NCBI RefSeq assembly: GCF_001556865.1
Contig: NZ_LSJY01000153.1
Location: 1 to 45,695, forward strand
Length of the DNA stretch: 45,695 nucleotides
Direction: 5' to 3'
Source: Sphingobium sp. CCH11-B1
GTDB taxonomy: Bacteria > Pseudomonadota > Alphaproteobacteria > Sphingomonadales > Sphingomonadaceae
A program made the translations under genes and the position numbers. Positions 35,647 to 43,427 of this stretch are shown piece after piece (the first letter of the stretch is position 1; each line of letters opens with the position of its first letter). The notes beneath the pieces are model-generated. The model was not told the origin of the DNA. It was given only the letters and a program-made list of their open reading frames with translations, and did not search any database.

Positions 35647-37161
35647 ATGCGGATTCGACAAACTTCCATCAAAATTCGCCGGAAGGGTCTTGCCCCCATC
35701 TTGTGCGCCGGCGCTGCATGCCTTCCCTCGCTCGCCCTGGCGCAAAACGCTGGCGAGCAGGACACCCGGCTGCGCCTCGACCAGGAGATACAGCGGCAGC
35801 AGCGCAAGGCGGAATCACAGATTTTGAAGGATGCCGACGCACTGGACGGGCCGCCAACCTCGCTGGAAATCGACGGGAAGAGTTATTCTGTCGGCGATAA
35901 TGTCAATGACATGGGCGAGGCCCTCTTTATCTCTGTGAGGCGCCAGCAATGGGCTGACGTGCGCCGGTTCCTCGCCGCCTACGAGCGCTATCCCGATCGC
36001 GATCCGAAGCTTGTGCTCTTCGCGAAGGGCGCGCTCGCGCGACAGGCCGGCAAGCTGGGCGAGGCCGAGCGGCATTACCGCGAACTGGTGTCGCTCAATC
36101 CCGAACTCCTGTCCGGACAGCTCGAACTGGCCCGCGTCCTGTTCGAGAACCGCAAGGATCGTGAGGCGCGGGGCGCATTCGAGCAGGTTCGAGACCAACT
36201 CGTCGCCGAAGGCCAGAAGTCGGCAGGGGTGGTTCGTACCGTGGATGCCTTCCTGACCGCCCTCAAGCGCAGGCGAGGCTGGCAGGGCACCATAGCCATA
36301 GGCCCGGGTTACAGCACCAATCTCAACCAGTCCTCAGCCAGCTATACCTGCCTTCTTGCGACCGATGACGGCACCTGCGTGATCGACCGCAAGGTGCCCG
36401 ATCCGATCAAGGCCACGGGCATCAATTTCGAAGGGACGCTGGGACGCAGCATTCCGATCTCCGGGCATCATGGCGTGCGCGCCAGCGCGCTTCTGTTCGG
36501 CGACATTTATCCAAGCGAGCACGACTATTCTCAGGCAACCCTTATCACGCGGGTCGGCTATCAATATCAGTCCGCCCGTAACACGCTGTCGCTATCGCCA
36601 TCCTTCGACATCGGCAGTTTCGGGTCTTCGGTGCTCTACAATGCCTGGGGCGCCAATCTGGATTGGACGCATACCGCATCACGCAGCATCCTGCTGCGGG
36701 CTGAAGCAAACTTTCGCGATTATCGCTATCGCCAGCGCGCCTTCACTTCCCAGGACGGCCCCCAGACAGATGTCAGCCTGACAGCCTTTTACCTCGCCTC
36801 CGCGAGTTTGACGCTGTTCGGCGGACCGGATTTTGTCGCGAAGGACACCCCGGCGGACGTTGATGCCTATCGGCAATGGGGAGGTCGCCTCGGCGTCAGC
36901 AAGTCGTTCGGCAAGAGCGCGAGCCTGCTCGTGATCGGTTCTTACCGTCACCGCGACAATCGCGCTTATAGCGAAGTTTTCGCCACCAAGCGTAGCGACG
37001 ACCAATATAATGCCACCGCGATCGCGCGTTTCCCGGTGCTCAAATTTGCCGGGCTGACTCCTGAAGTCGTGGTGCAGCATACCCGCGTCGAGAGCAACAT
37101 CGACTGGCTCTATTCCTACAGGCGCACCACCGCGAGTGTGAGGCTCAGCCATGCTTTCTAG
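35647..37161 (+). CDS. Surface lipoprotein assembly modulator, Slam (DUF560)
   Basis: A 504-residue outer-membrane protein. After the signal peptide comes an alpha-helical TPR-like periplasmic part (residues 40-200, with KGALARQAGKLGEAERHYRELV) and a C-terminal barrel of about 300 residues ending SHAF. This is the architecture of Slam, which moves specific cargo proteins across the outer membrane. Slams are next to their cargo gene; here only the cargo's 3' end survives, so this Slam may be an orphan. Downstream genes are heme oxygenase and TonB, placing it in heme uptake. Confidence 0.85.
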   Translation: MRIRQTSIKIRRKGLAPILCAGAACLPSLALAQNAGEQDTRLRLDQEIQRQQRKAESQILKDADALDGPPTSLEIDGKSYSVGDNVNDMGEALFISVRRQQWADVRRFLAAYERYPDRDPKLVLFAKGALARQAGKLGEAERHYRELVSLNPELLSGQLELARVLFENRKDREARGAFEQVRDQLVAEGQKSAGVVRTVDAFLTALKRRRGWQGTIAIGPGYSTNLNQSSASYTCLLATDDGTCVIDRKVPDPIKATGINFEGTLGRSIPISGHHGVRASALLFGDIYPSEHDYSQATLITRVGYQYQSARNTLSLSPSFDIGSFGSSVLYNAWGANLDWTHTASRSILLRAEANFRDYRYRQRAFTSQDGPQTDVSLTAFYLASASLTLFGGPDFVAKDTPADVDAYRQWGGRLGVSKSFGKSASLLVIGSYRHRDNRAYSEVFATKRSDDQYNATAIARFPVLKFAGLTPEVVVQHTRVESNIDWLYSYRRTTASVRLSHAF

Positions 37162-37210
37162 CCATCCACAATGTTTCGCAATTTTTCCATTGAGCAGGAG
37201 GACGATTACC

Positions 37211-37810
37211 ATGACCGCGACAATCACCGAACCCTTGATCGAGAGCCGCGCCAGGCGCCTTAAGGCGCTGACCAGCGATGTTCATGAGGGGGTCGATCGC
37301 TCGATCATGTCGGCAGCATCGTTCGCCAGCATCGAGCGGTACAAACAGTTCCTGGCTATCCAGTTTCTCTTTCACCGCGACGTGGCGGCCCTCTACGCGG
37401 AACCGCGCCTTCAGGCAGCCTTTCCGGACCTCGCGCAGCGCTGCCGACTGCCGCTCGTCGTAGCCGACATGAAGGACCTCAGCATCACAGCGCCGGACGG
37501 GGGATCGCCCGCGTTCGTTCCCGATGCCGAGCTCGCCTTGGGAACCGCGCTGGGCTGGCTCTATGTAGCCGAAGGTTCCAACATGGGTGCGGCCCTGCTG
37601 CGCAAGGAAGCGCAAAAGCTCGGCTTGACCGATGATCTCGGTGCGCGCCATCTCGCCCCGGCTCCCGAAGGGCCTGCGCCGCACTGGCGTGCATTCGTTG
37701 CCGCCCTGGATGCCGTCGCACTTACCGACGATGAAGAGAAGCGCGCCGAGGACGGGGCGCGGAACGCCTTCGCGCGGGTTCAGGCCCATGTCGATGCGCG
37801 TCTTGGCTGA
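37211..37810 (+). CDS. hemO: Biliverdin-producing heme oxygenase
   Basis: A 199-residue cytoplasmic protein with the bacterial heme oxygenase fold. Proximal His is expected at residue 25 (LTSDVHEGVD) and the distal helix is LGWLYVAEGSNMGAALLRKEA with the flexible Gly pair. It opens imported heme to biliverdin, CO and iron. Start at 37211 has AGGAGG eight bases upstream. It overlaps the DUF454 gene by 23 bases. Confidence 0.85.
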   Translation: MTATITEPLIESRARRLKALTSDVHEGVDRSIMSAASFASIERYKQFLAIQFLFHRDVAALYAEPRLQAAFPDLAQRCRLPLVVADMKDLSITAPDGGSPAFVPDAELALGTALGWLYVAEGSNMGAALLRKEAQKLGLTDDLGARHLAPAPEGPAPHWRAFVAALDAVALTDDEEKRAEDGARNAFARVQAHVDARLG

Positions 37811-38216
37811 AGCGTCGCAGGCCGGTCTCCTGCAGCGCGGGCGAGCGGCGCGTGCCGGGTGGCTCGTGCTTGGGGTGATGCTGGTGGCGATCGGCTTCGT
37901 GGGCATCTTCGTGCCGCTGCTGCCCACGACGGACTTCCTGCTGCTGGCGCTGCCCTGCTTCGCGCGGTCCTCGCCTCAGCTCGAGGCATGGTTGCTGAAC
38001 CATCCCCGCTATGGCCCGAGCTTGCGCGCATGGCGAACAGACCGGGCAGTACCGCGCCATGCCAAGATCGCGGCCTGTATCGGTATGGCGCTGGGCTATG
38101 GTCTGTTCTGGTTCCATCTCCGCCCCGGCATTTTCCTCTCCTGCGCGGTCGTAGCATTCATGCTGTTCTGGGCGATTTGGATCGTTCGGCGTCCAGAGCC
38201 GGGAGTATTACGATGA
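37788..38216 (+). CDS. DUF454 (YbaN-like) inner-membrane protein
   Basis: A 142-residue protein with three to four membrane helices and the DUF454 core GWLVLGVMLVAIGFVGIFVPLLPTTDFLLLAL followed by CFARSSPQLEAWLLNHP. YbaN proteins are of unknown function but are often found beside heme oxygenase and TonB in heme operons. It overlaps hemO upstream and tonB downstream (ATGA). A start at 37794 is equally likely. Confidence 0.85.
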   Translation: MSMRVLAEASQAGLLQRGRAARAGWLVLGVMLVAIGFVGIFVPLLPTTDFLLLALPCFARSSPQLEAWLLNHPRYGPSLRAWRTDRAVPRHAKIAACIGMALGYGLFWFHLRPGIFLSCAVVAFMLFWAIWIVRRPEPGVLR

Positions 38217-39085
38217 AGCGAGGCAGCTATCGAAGGACGCAGCTTGCAGCGGCCAATGATGAACCTGGCCTCTTTGAGGGCCATGTCATCTTCCGATCCT
38301 ATCATCCCGACATCCCGCCACAGCGCGGAAGGGCCATCGATCCATCCATGGCATGCCCTCATGTCGGCGATATGTCGCGCGGCTCTAGCCGCTATTGCGA
38401 TCAACCGGCGGACTGGCGAACTCGCCTGTTCGGATTAGCCGGCACTGCCTCGATTATTGGGTTGGTCCTTGCCGGGGCTCTGTTCACGTGGAAGGTGGTG
38501 CATCCCCGTATCGCTGCGACTTCGCGGCCGCTGACGGTCGTGAATCTGGCGCCGCTGGCCGCCCCTCCTAAGCCTGTGCGTGAGGTGGCTCCCGGCCCCG
38601 AGCAGGTAGAAAGGCAGGAAGCGAAACCCGAACCGAAGCGCGAAATGCTACCCGTTCCTCTCATCCAGCTTCCCACGACTTCATCGGTCAAGGCTGACAT
38701 GCAAAAGCCGGTTGAAATTGTCGACCCGGGTCCATCCGTGCCTGAGACCACCGCACCGAAAAACATCGCTGCGCCAACGGTCAACTGGCTTGCCAGCGAG
38801 GCGAAGCCCAATTGGGAAGGGGTGATCGTTGCCCATCTTGAGCGGTTCCGTCGATATCCGGCCCGCGCTCGCGCTGCCCGCCAGCAAGGCGTCGCCTATG
38901 TTCGGTTCAAGATGAACCGCGCCGGCATGGTACTGTCCTCGACCATCTTGCAGAAATCCGGCTCATTCGACCTCGACCAGGCCGCGCTCGATACGCTTCA
39001 GCGCGCCCAACCGCTGCCGGCGATACCTGCTGAACGGCCTGATGTTGTGGAACTTACCATTCCTGTGGAATTCAAGTTGCGCTGA
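38213..39085 (+). CDS. tonB: TonB energy transducer with long cytoplasmic N-terminus
   Basis: A 290-residue protein. A single helix (LFGLAGTASIIGLVLAGALF) lies at about residues 74-94, followed by a Pro/Lys/Glu-rich periplasmic stretch and the TonB C-terminal domain (FRRYPARARAARQQGVAYVRF, VELTIPVEFKLR). Typical TonBs have only a short cytoplasmic start; here over 70 residues precede the helix and have no family I recognise. It starts by ATGA overlap, so this long form is supported. It should energise the local receptor. Confidence 0.85.
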   Translation: MKRGSYRRTQLAAANDEPGLFEGHVIFRSYHPDIPPQRGRAIDPSMACPHVGDMSRGSSRYCDQPADWRTRLFGLAGTASIIGLVLAGALFTWKVVHPRIAATSRPLTVVNLAPLAAPPKPVREVAPGPEQVERQEAKPEPKREMLPVPLIQLPTTSSVKADMQKPVEIVDPGPSVPETTAPKNIAAPTVNWLASEAKPNWEGVIVAHLERFRRYPARARAARQQGVAYVRFKMNRAGMVLSSTILQKSGSFDLDQAALDTLQRAQPLPAIPAERPDVVELTIPVEFKLR

Positions 39086-39099
39086 CCATCGAGATGCAC

Positions 39100-40014
39100 C
39101 TAGCACCCGATTGTCGGAGATGGCTGAAGCTCTACCCAACCACGGAGCGCCGGTATGATGCGCCGCGCCTTCACCGGATAATCAACCGCGTCTCCAGAGG
39201 GCAGATGCCGCGCAGCGCTTTTGAGTGCCTCGAACGAGGGAGGGAAGGCAGGGTCAGCGCTGGCAAAAACAACACGATTGCCGCGCCGCTCCGCTGGAAT
39301 GGCGATCGCCCGTCCATCGAAACTCCCGGCGATACGGCGAACAAGCGTGGCGAAGGCCCTGGAGTTGTCGCAAAGGTTGGCGACCAGCAGGCCGCCGGCG
39401 CCAAGGCGGGCACGGCAGCTATCATAGAAGGCCTGTTCACTCAGGGCCTGCGGCAGCCCGCTGCCGTCGAATCCATCAATGAGGAGAACGTCGGGTTGGG
39501 TCGCTGCCGTGGCCAGATAATCGACGCCGTCGGCACATATCACGCGAAACCGACGGTCGTCCGGCGGGATTTTGAATTTCTCCCGCAAGGCGATAACCTC
39601 CGGATCAATCTCGACAACCGTGATATCGCAGTCCGGCAAGCAGCGGTAACAGGCCTTGGCCAGCGATCCACCCCCGAGTCCGATCATCTCTATACGTTTG
39701 GGCTTGGGTCTGAACAGCCTGAAGCCCATCATCACGCGCGTATAGTCGAACAGGAGGTGATCCGGATCGCTGATACGCATGGCGCTCTGAATGGTGGACC
39801 AGCCGAACAGAAGTGAAAGCATATCACCAAATCTGAACAACATTGGTCCGGCCGGGCCGAATGGAGCATCAAGCGTAACCGGGATATCCGTGGCGCTGTG
39901 GTATCGACCTTGAAGAGCTGAGCCGGGCTCGGGACGTTCGAGGCGCAAGCCGAAGACCAAGTCATGGAGCAAATCGAGATCGATGTCTGCCGAGCGGGAT
40001 GGCCCATCGGTCAT
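39100..40014 (-). CDS. Spermidine synthase-like SAM-dependent enzyme
   Basis: A 304-residue protein with the spermidine synthase/polyamine-aminopropyltransferase methyltransferase-fold core: IGLGGGSLAKACY, VVEIDPEVIALREKF, and CADGVDYL...DVLLIDGFDGSGLP. The usual substrate-binding Tyr/Asp pattern of true spermidine synthases is not obvious, so it may act on another small molecule. The start at 40014 overlaps the DUF1275 stop as ATGA. It is last in a three-gene minus operon that converges on tonB with a 14-base gap. Confidence 0.75.
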   Translation of the reverse strand: MTDGPSRSADIDLDLLHDLVFGLRLERPEPGSALQGRYHSATDIPVTLDAPFGPAGPMLFRFGDMLSLLFGWSTIQSAMRISDPDHLLFDYTRVMMGFRLFRPKPKRIEMIGLGGGSLAKACYRCLPDCDITVVEIDPEVIALREKFKIPPDDRRFRVICADGVDYLATAATQPDVLLIDGFDGSGLPQALSEQAFYDSCRARLGAGGLLVANLCDNSRAFATLVRRIAGSFDGRAIAIPAERRGNRVVFASADPAFPPSFEALKSAARHLPSGDAVDYPVKARRIIPALRGWVELQPSPTIGC

Positions 40015-40676
40015 TTGCGGGCCTGCGCCATCGAAGCCGCAAGCGGGACGCGTCGATGATGAAGCCAGGAGCCCAGCAGGAATGCCGCGCCAGCAGCGGC
40101 CCAGATCGCAGAATTTCCAACCATGCGGTAGCTCACGGCACCCAGCACGGCGCCCGTCACCAGGCCAACCCAGAGCAGCAGATAGGGCAGCCATCCAAGG
40201 CGATCGCCCCCCATCAGTGCGGAGAGCAAGCGCTGCCCGAATTTAACCAGCGTCCCGGTCATATAGGTAAGACCGATCTGCACCTCGCCATCGCGCTCGA
40301 ATAGTGCATTTTCCGCTCCCATCGCCATGGCCAGGGCGGCGGCCGCTGCCCAGTTGGCATCGATGATAGCGAGGATCGCCGAGATCATGAGCAGGGCTGC
40401 GATCAGATACATGAGCGCGCTGTGCCTGGAGTGCTGGATGACCCGGCCACAGAGCGAACCGAGCATGACCCCGATCACGAACGATGCGATCAATCCGGCT
40501 GCGGTCGCCGCATCCGACAAATGCGTGCTCAAGCCGACGGCAAGGCGCGTGGAATTACCGCTCATGAACGAGACGAAGAAACCGCCGAGATAGAGAAAGC
40601 CCACTGCATCGACATATCCTGCAAGCGCGGCGAAGCACGCCGCCAATCCCCAAATCTTACGATCGTATCGGTTCAT
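40011..40676 (-). CDS. DUF1275 (YoaK-type) membrane protein
   Basis: A 221-residue inner-membrane protein with about six helices and the family motif AGYVDAVGFLYLGGFFVSFMSGNSTRLAVGL near the N-terminus. The function of DUF1275 is not established; it is often described as a possible transporter. The start at 40676 overlaps the upstream small gene as ATGA; longer forms would run into it. Confidence 0.82.
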   Translation of the reverse strand: MNRYDRKIWGLAACFAALAGYVDAVGFLYLGGFFVSFMSGNSTRLAVGLSTHLSDAATAAGLIASFVIGVMLGSLCGRVIQHSRHSALMYLIAALLMISAILAIIDANWAAAAALAMAMGAENALFERDGEVQIGLTYMTGTLVKFGQRLLSALMGGDRLGWLPYLLLWVGLVTGAVLGAVSYRMVGNSAIWAAAGAAFLLGSWLHHRRVPLAASMAQARK

Positions 40677-40891
40677 CCATTGCCCTCTTGCGGGGGCACC
40701 ATGCCATTGCGCGCAGCTGACAGATCCCTGTCCCACCTGGCCATTTCCTGAATGTTCAGGGCTTCCACCTGGCTCAATCGCGCCGCGTCTTCTGTGGCGA
40801 GCGACTGGTTGGCCAGGCCCTGCCGAACGAAATCCTTCAGCATCATATTCTGAAGCAGGAGAAATTCCTTCACATGCTGTCGCAGTTTCAT
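40673..40891 (-). CDS. Small helical protein, unknown
   Basis: A 72-residue soluble protein, rich in Leu, Gln and charged residues (LRQHVKEFLLLQNMMLKDF), probably all helix. It has a good ribosome site (GAGGTGAC) upstream of its ATG and shares ATGA with DUF1275, which makes it a real first gene of this operon. No family recognised. Confidence 0.6.
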   Translation of the reverse strand: MKLRQHVKEFLLLQNMMLKDFVRQGLANQSLATEDAARLSQVEALNIQEMARWDRDLSAARNGMVPPQEGNG

Positions 40892-41211
40892 GGTGTCACC
40901 TCGTCATAGGTCGGTCCAGGGCTCCGAGGCACACCATCATCGTCATCGCCAACCCCGAATCTTCAGCCTGCTCGCGTTGCAATGGATCGGCGGGGGCGAG
41001 ATCGGCGCGCAGCCACTGCGGCCAACGCTTGAGAAACAAGTGGACGGCCTTCCTGCCTACAGCCGTGTTGCTGCCAGAAGCCTTTGCACCGGCGCACCCA
41101 TTTGAATCGCTTTTTGTGTTCAACGCTGCCTCTGAACCGAAAAACACCCGTAGCATATATATTGTCAAATCGTAAGGTTGAACTCTGATATCTCACACAT
41201 CATAAAGGTGC
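40892..41211. other. Divergent control region without gene
   Basis: 320 bases between the minus-strand operon and the XRE gene, so it carries promoters for both. The right part (41150-41200) is AT-rich and could hold the XRE promoter. No other structure noted. Confidence 0.4.
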
Positions 41212-41499
41212 ATGATTACGTCACAGCAGATGCGGGCGGCGCGCGCCCTGCTCGGGATCGACCAGAAGGAATTGGCCGCGCTGGCAGGTGTTTCCGTGCC
41301 GACGATCCAGCGCATGGAAGCCTCAGACGGACAGGTGCGCTGTGTCGTGGATACTCTCGTCAGAGTGATTTCAGCTTTGGAGCAAGGGGGCATCGAGCTG
41401 ATCAGCGACGATGCACTCAGTCAGGGCAGGGGGCGGGGTGTGCGCCTGAGGGAAGTCGCCTCCTCCGCCACCATGAGAGAAATGAGTGAGAGCGAATGA
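41212..41499 (+). CDS. XRE-family helix-turn-helix regulator
   Basis: A 95-residue protein with an N-terminal lambda-repressor-type HTH (SQQMRAARALLGIDQKELAALAGVSVPTIQRME) and a short basic tail. A DNA-binding regulator, possibly autoregulatory at its upstream AT-rich region. It overlaps the YjdM-like gene, so a regulator-partner pair is possible, though it lacks toxin-antitoxin hallmarks. Confidence 0.85.
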   Translation: MITSQQMRAARALLGIDQKELAALAGVSVPTIQRMEASDGQVRCVVDTLVRVISALEQGGIELISDDALSQGRGRGVRLREVASSATMREMSESE

Positions 41500-41804
41500 T
41501 GAAAGAAGGCGAAGATTACGTCTATGATGAGGTGAGCGGCGAGTGGCTGAGCGCCGCGGATATGGCTCACCGGAAGGCGGAAAATGTCGACGTCCAGGTG
41601 CGCGACGCCGTCGGCAACCCGCTGGTGGATGGAGACAGCGTTACTCTTGTCAAGGATCTGACCGTGAAGGGCGCCAATCAGACGTTGAAACGCGGTACGG
41701 TCATCAAATCGATCCGCCTGACCGGCGACCCGCAGGAGATTGATTGTCGATATGATGGCATCAAGGGTCTGGTGCTGCGCGCCGAATTTGTGCGCAAGCG
41801 CTGA
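41496..41804 (+). CDS. PhnA/YjdM-like protein lacking the zinc ribbon
   Basis: A 102-residue protein whose C-terminal two thirds match the YjdM (PhnA) domain: VRDAVGNPLVDGDSVTLVKDL, VKGANQTLKRGTVIKSIRL, and IDCRYDGIKGLVL.AEFVRK. The N-terminal CPxC zinc ribbon of YjdM is missing and replaced by an acidic, Tyr/Trp-rich segment (EDYVYDEVSGEWLSAADM). Function unknown. It starts at ATG 41496 within the end of the XRE gene (four-base overlap). Confidence 0.75.
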   Translation: MMKEGEDYVYDEVSGEWLSAADMAHRKAENVDVQVRDAVGNPLVDGDSVTLVKDLTVKGANQTLKRGTVIKSIRLTGDPQEIDCRYDGIKGLVLRAEFVRKR

Positions 41805-41885
41805 TCCTGAGACATTGGCGCTACACGCCGCGGGGCCAGCCATAAAATGGCCCGCCGACATCGGACATCATACTCAGGAGGCCAT

Positions 41886-42125
41886 ATGAGCGACATCGCC
41901 GAACGTGTTATCAAAATCGTGATCGAGCATATGGGGGTCTACCCCGACAAGGTGACGCCCGAAGCCAGTTTTCTAGATGACCTCGGTGGCGACAGCCTTG
42001 ATGTCGTGGAACTGGTGATGGCGCTCGAAGATGAGTTCGGCATTACGATACCCGATGCGGATGCCGAGAAGATCGATACGGTACAGGATGCCATTCGCTA
42101 TGTCGGTGCTGCCAAGCCTGGATGA
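41886..42125 (+). CDS. Acyl carrier protein (accessory copy)
   Basis: A 79-residue ACP with the phosphopantetheine site in [18 protein letters not shown] (Ser near residue 37) and a perfect AGGAGG upstream of the ATG at 41886. No synthase, transferase or ketosynthase gene is nearby, so it is not the housekeeping fabD-G-acpP copy. Its partner enzymes are unknown. Confidence 0.9.
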   Translation: MSDIAERVIKIVIEHMGVYPDKVTPEASFLDDLGGDSLDVVELVMALEDEFGITIPDADAEKIDTVQDAIRYVGAAKPG

Positions 42126-42262
42126 AGCGCGACAACCTTGAGGGGCATGTCGAGGACCGCATGAAGCGATCTGAGAATTATCGGGTCCCGTTGCATAGCC
42201 ACTTGATGCCTGGTGGCGCTCATTGAGGTGACGCGCTTCTCGAGTTGCTTTTGTGCAATGCC

Positions 42263-42829
42263 TCACGACACTGCGGGACTTGGTGGCAGCGGTAGGCGGG
42301 CCCGCAAATCCAGGATGCGCCGGGTTTTCTGGATGTTCGCATGGACTGCTGCGCCTGTGACTCCAAAATGCTTGCCGATTTCCGCTCCGCTCAGGCCTTC
42401 CTCATCGTTAAGCCGCAGCATCGTCTCGCCGATTGCAAATCTTTCCGATCGTTTGGCAGCAGCCTGAGCGATCATGTGCAGATGACGGGGGAGCGCAGGT
42501 CCCAAAAGGTCGAGTGCCGGTGGTTCCGGTTTACCGGTCCATTGATCGTGAAACCGCCAACCATAGCGATCCATGACGGACGCGATCTCGCAGTAGCAGA
42601 CCCGGCCAAGATTGGGCAGACGCAAGATGCCCGCCCGTTCGCAACGAGACAAATCGCTCAGCTGCATCTTTTCGATAGGAACCCCCGCTACGGTTGATGC
42701 GAGATCGGTCGGTTTGTCCAACTGGCCCAGGCAGTTGCGTGTGCGGGAAGAAATAACATGCCAAGCTTCGAGCGCCAGCATGGATGCATCTGTTGTTGGT
42801 GCGATTAATCTCGGTTTGGTCTGTGACAT
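42263..42829 (-). CDS. Uncharacterised protein with C-terminal helix-turn-helix
   Basis: A 188-residue protein from the ATG at 42829. Its last 60 residues contain an HTH resembling sigma-70 region 4 (LNDEEGLSGAEIGKHFGVTGAAVHANIQKTRRIL); the first 120 have no family I recognise and contain two Cys (LSRCERA, VCYCEIA). A DNA-binding role is plausible. It is transcribed toward the ACP gene. Confidence 0.6.
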   Translation of the reverse strand: MSQTKPRLIAPTTDASMLALEAWHVISSRTRNCLGQLDKPTDLASTVAGVPIEKMQLSDLSRCERAGILRLPNLGRVCYCEIASVMDRYGWRFHDQWTGKPEPPALDLLGPALPRHLHMIAQAAAKRSERFAIGETMLRLNDEEGLSGAEIGKHFGVTGAAVHANIQKTRRILDLRARLPLPPSPAVS

Positions 42830-43427
42830 CCTGGACAACCATTTTCAAAATTCATTGCGCCTGGCATAATATCAGTCCTGCAACCTTCCGGCGAGGCATC
42901 GTATCTACAAAATCAATGGTGGCTGAGGCGGCCGTGCCCCATTGCGTGGTGTAGTATCGAGGGCGCGGCCACGTCGATCTCCGGCTATGCCGGGTTGATC
43001 AGGCTGCCATGCGTTGCAACGTATGACGCTGTTATCGGTCAATCCCACGCGCTAAACGCCATGTCTGGCAACATCAACTTTGGTGTGGATGGTGCTTGCC
43101 GACGGGTCGGCAGGCATGGGCAAGCACGCCGGGAAAAGACTTTGCGTGAGGGCATTCCGATGCCCAGATATTCTCTGGACGACTCGCATTTCAAAACAGC
43201 AAGGGCGTTTTCGGCATGCCAGCATCATTGCTGGAGCCTCCACGCCCACATCGTGGCCGGCCGCTGATATTTTTTCGGCTGCGACGAGCGAGGGATCCCT
43301 GTCGTCAAGAAAGTCAAGGCGCCGCCTGCGGCGAGGTCGTTTTTTGCTGCAACAGGGTCATTCAACCATAGTCGACGCGGCCAGCGCATAGGTGGGCCAT
43401 GACGCGCGGGGTGCTTAGGTCATGCGC
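42830..43427. other. Gene-free region rich in hairpins, possible structured RNA
   Basis: No credible protein gene. On plus the segment 43092-43345 holds: GTGCTTGCC/GGCAAGCAC (43092-43127) enclosing TGCCGA/TCGGCA; GGCAT/ATGCC at 43152-43165; GGGCGT/ACGCCC (43203-43247) enclosing CCAGC/GCTGG; and a final CGCCG-CCTG-CGGCG stem (43320-43333) followed by T6 at 43340-43345. The last looks like an intrinsic terminator. A small RNA ending near 43345 is possible but not shown. Confidence 0.35.

Noticed and set aside
41212..41804. XRE gene plus partner as a toxin-antitoxin pair
   Set aside because: The partner is a YjdM-like protein, not a RelE/HigB/HipA-type toxin, and the order and sizes do not fit a known pair.
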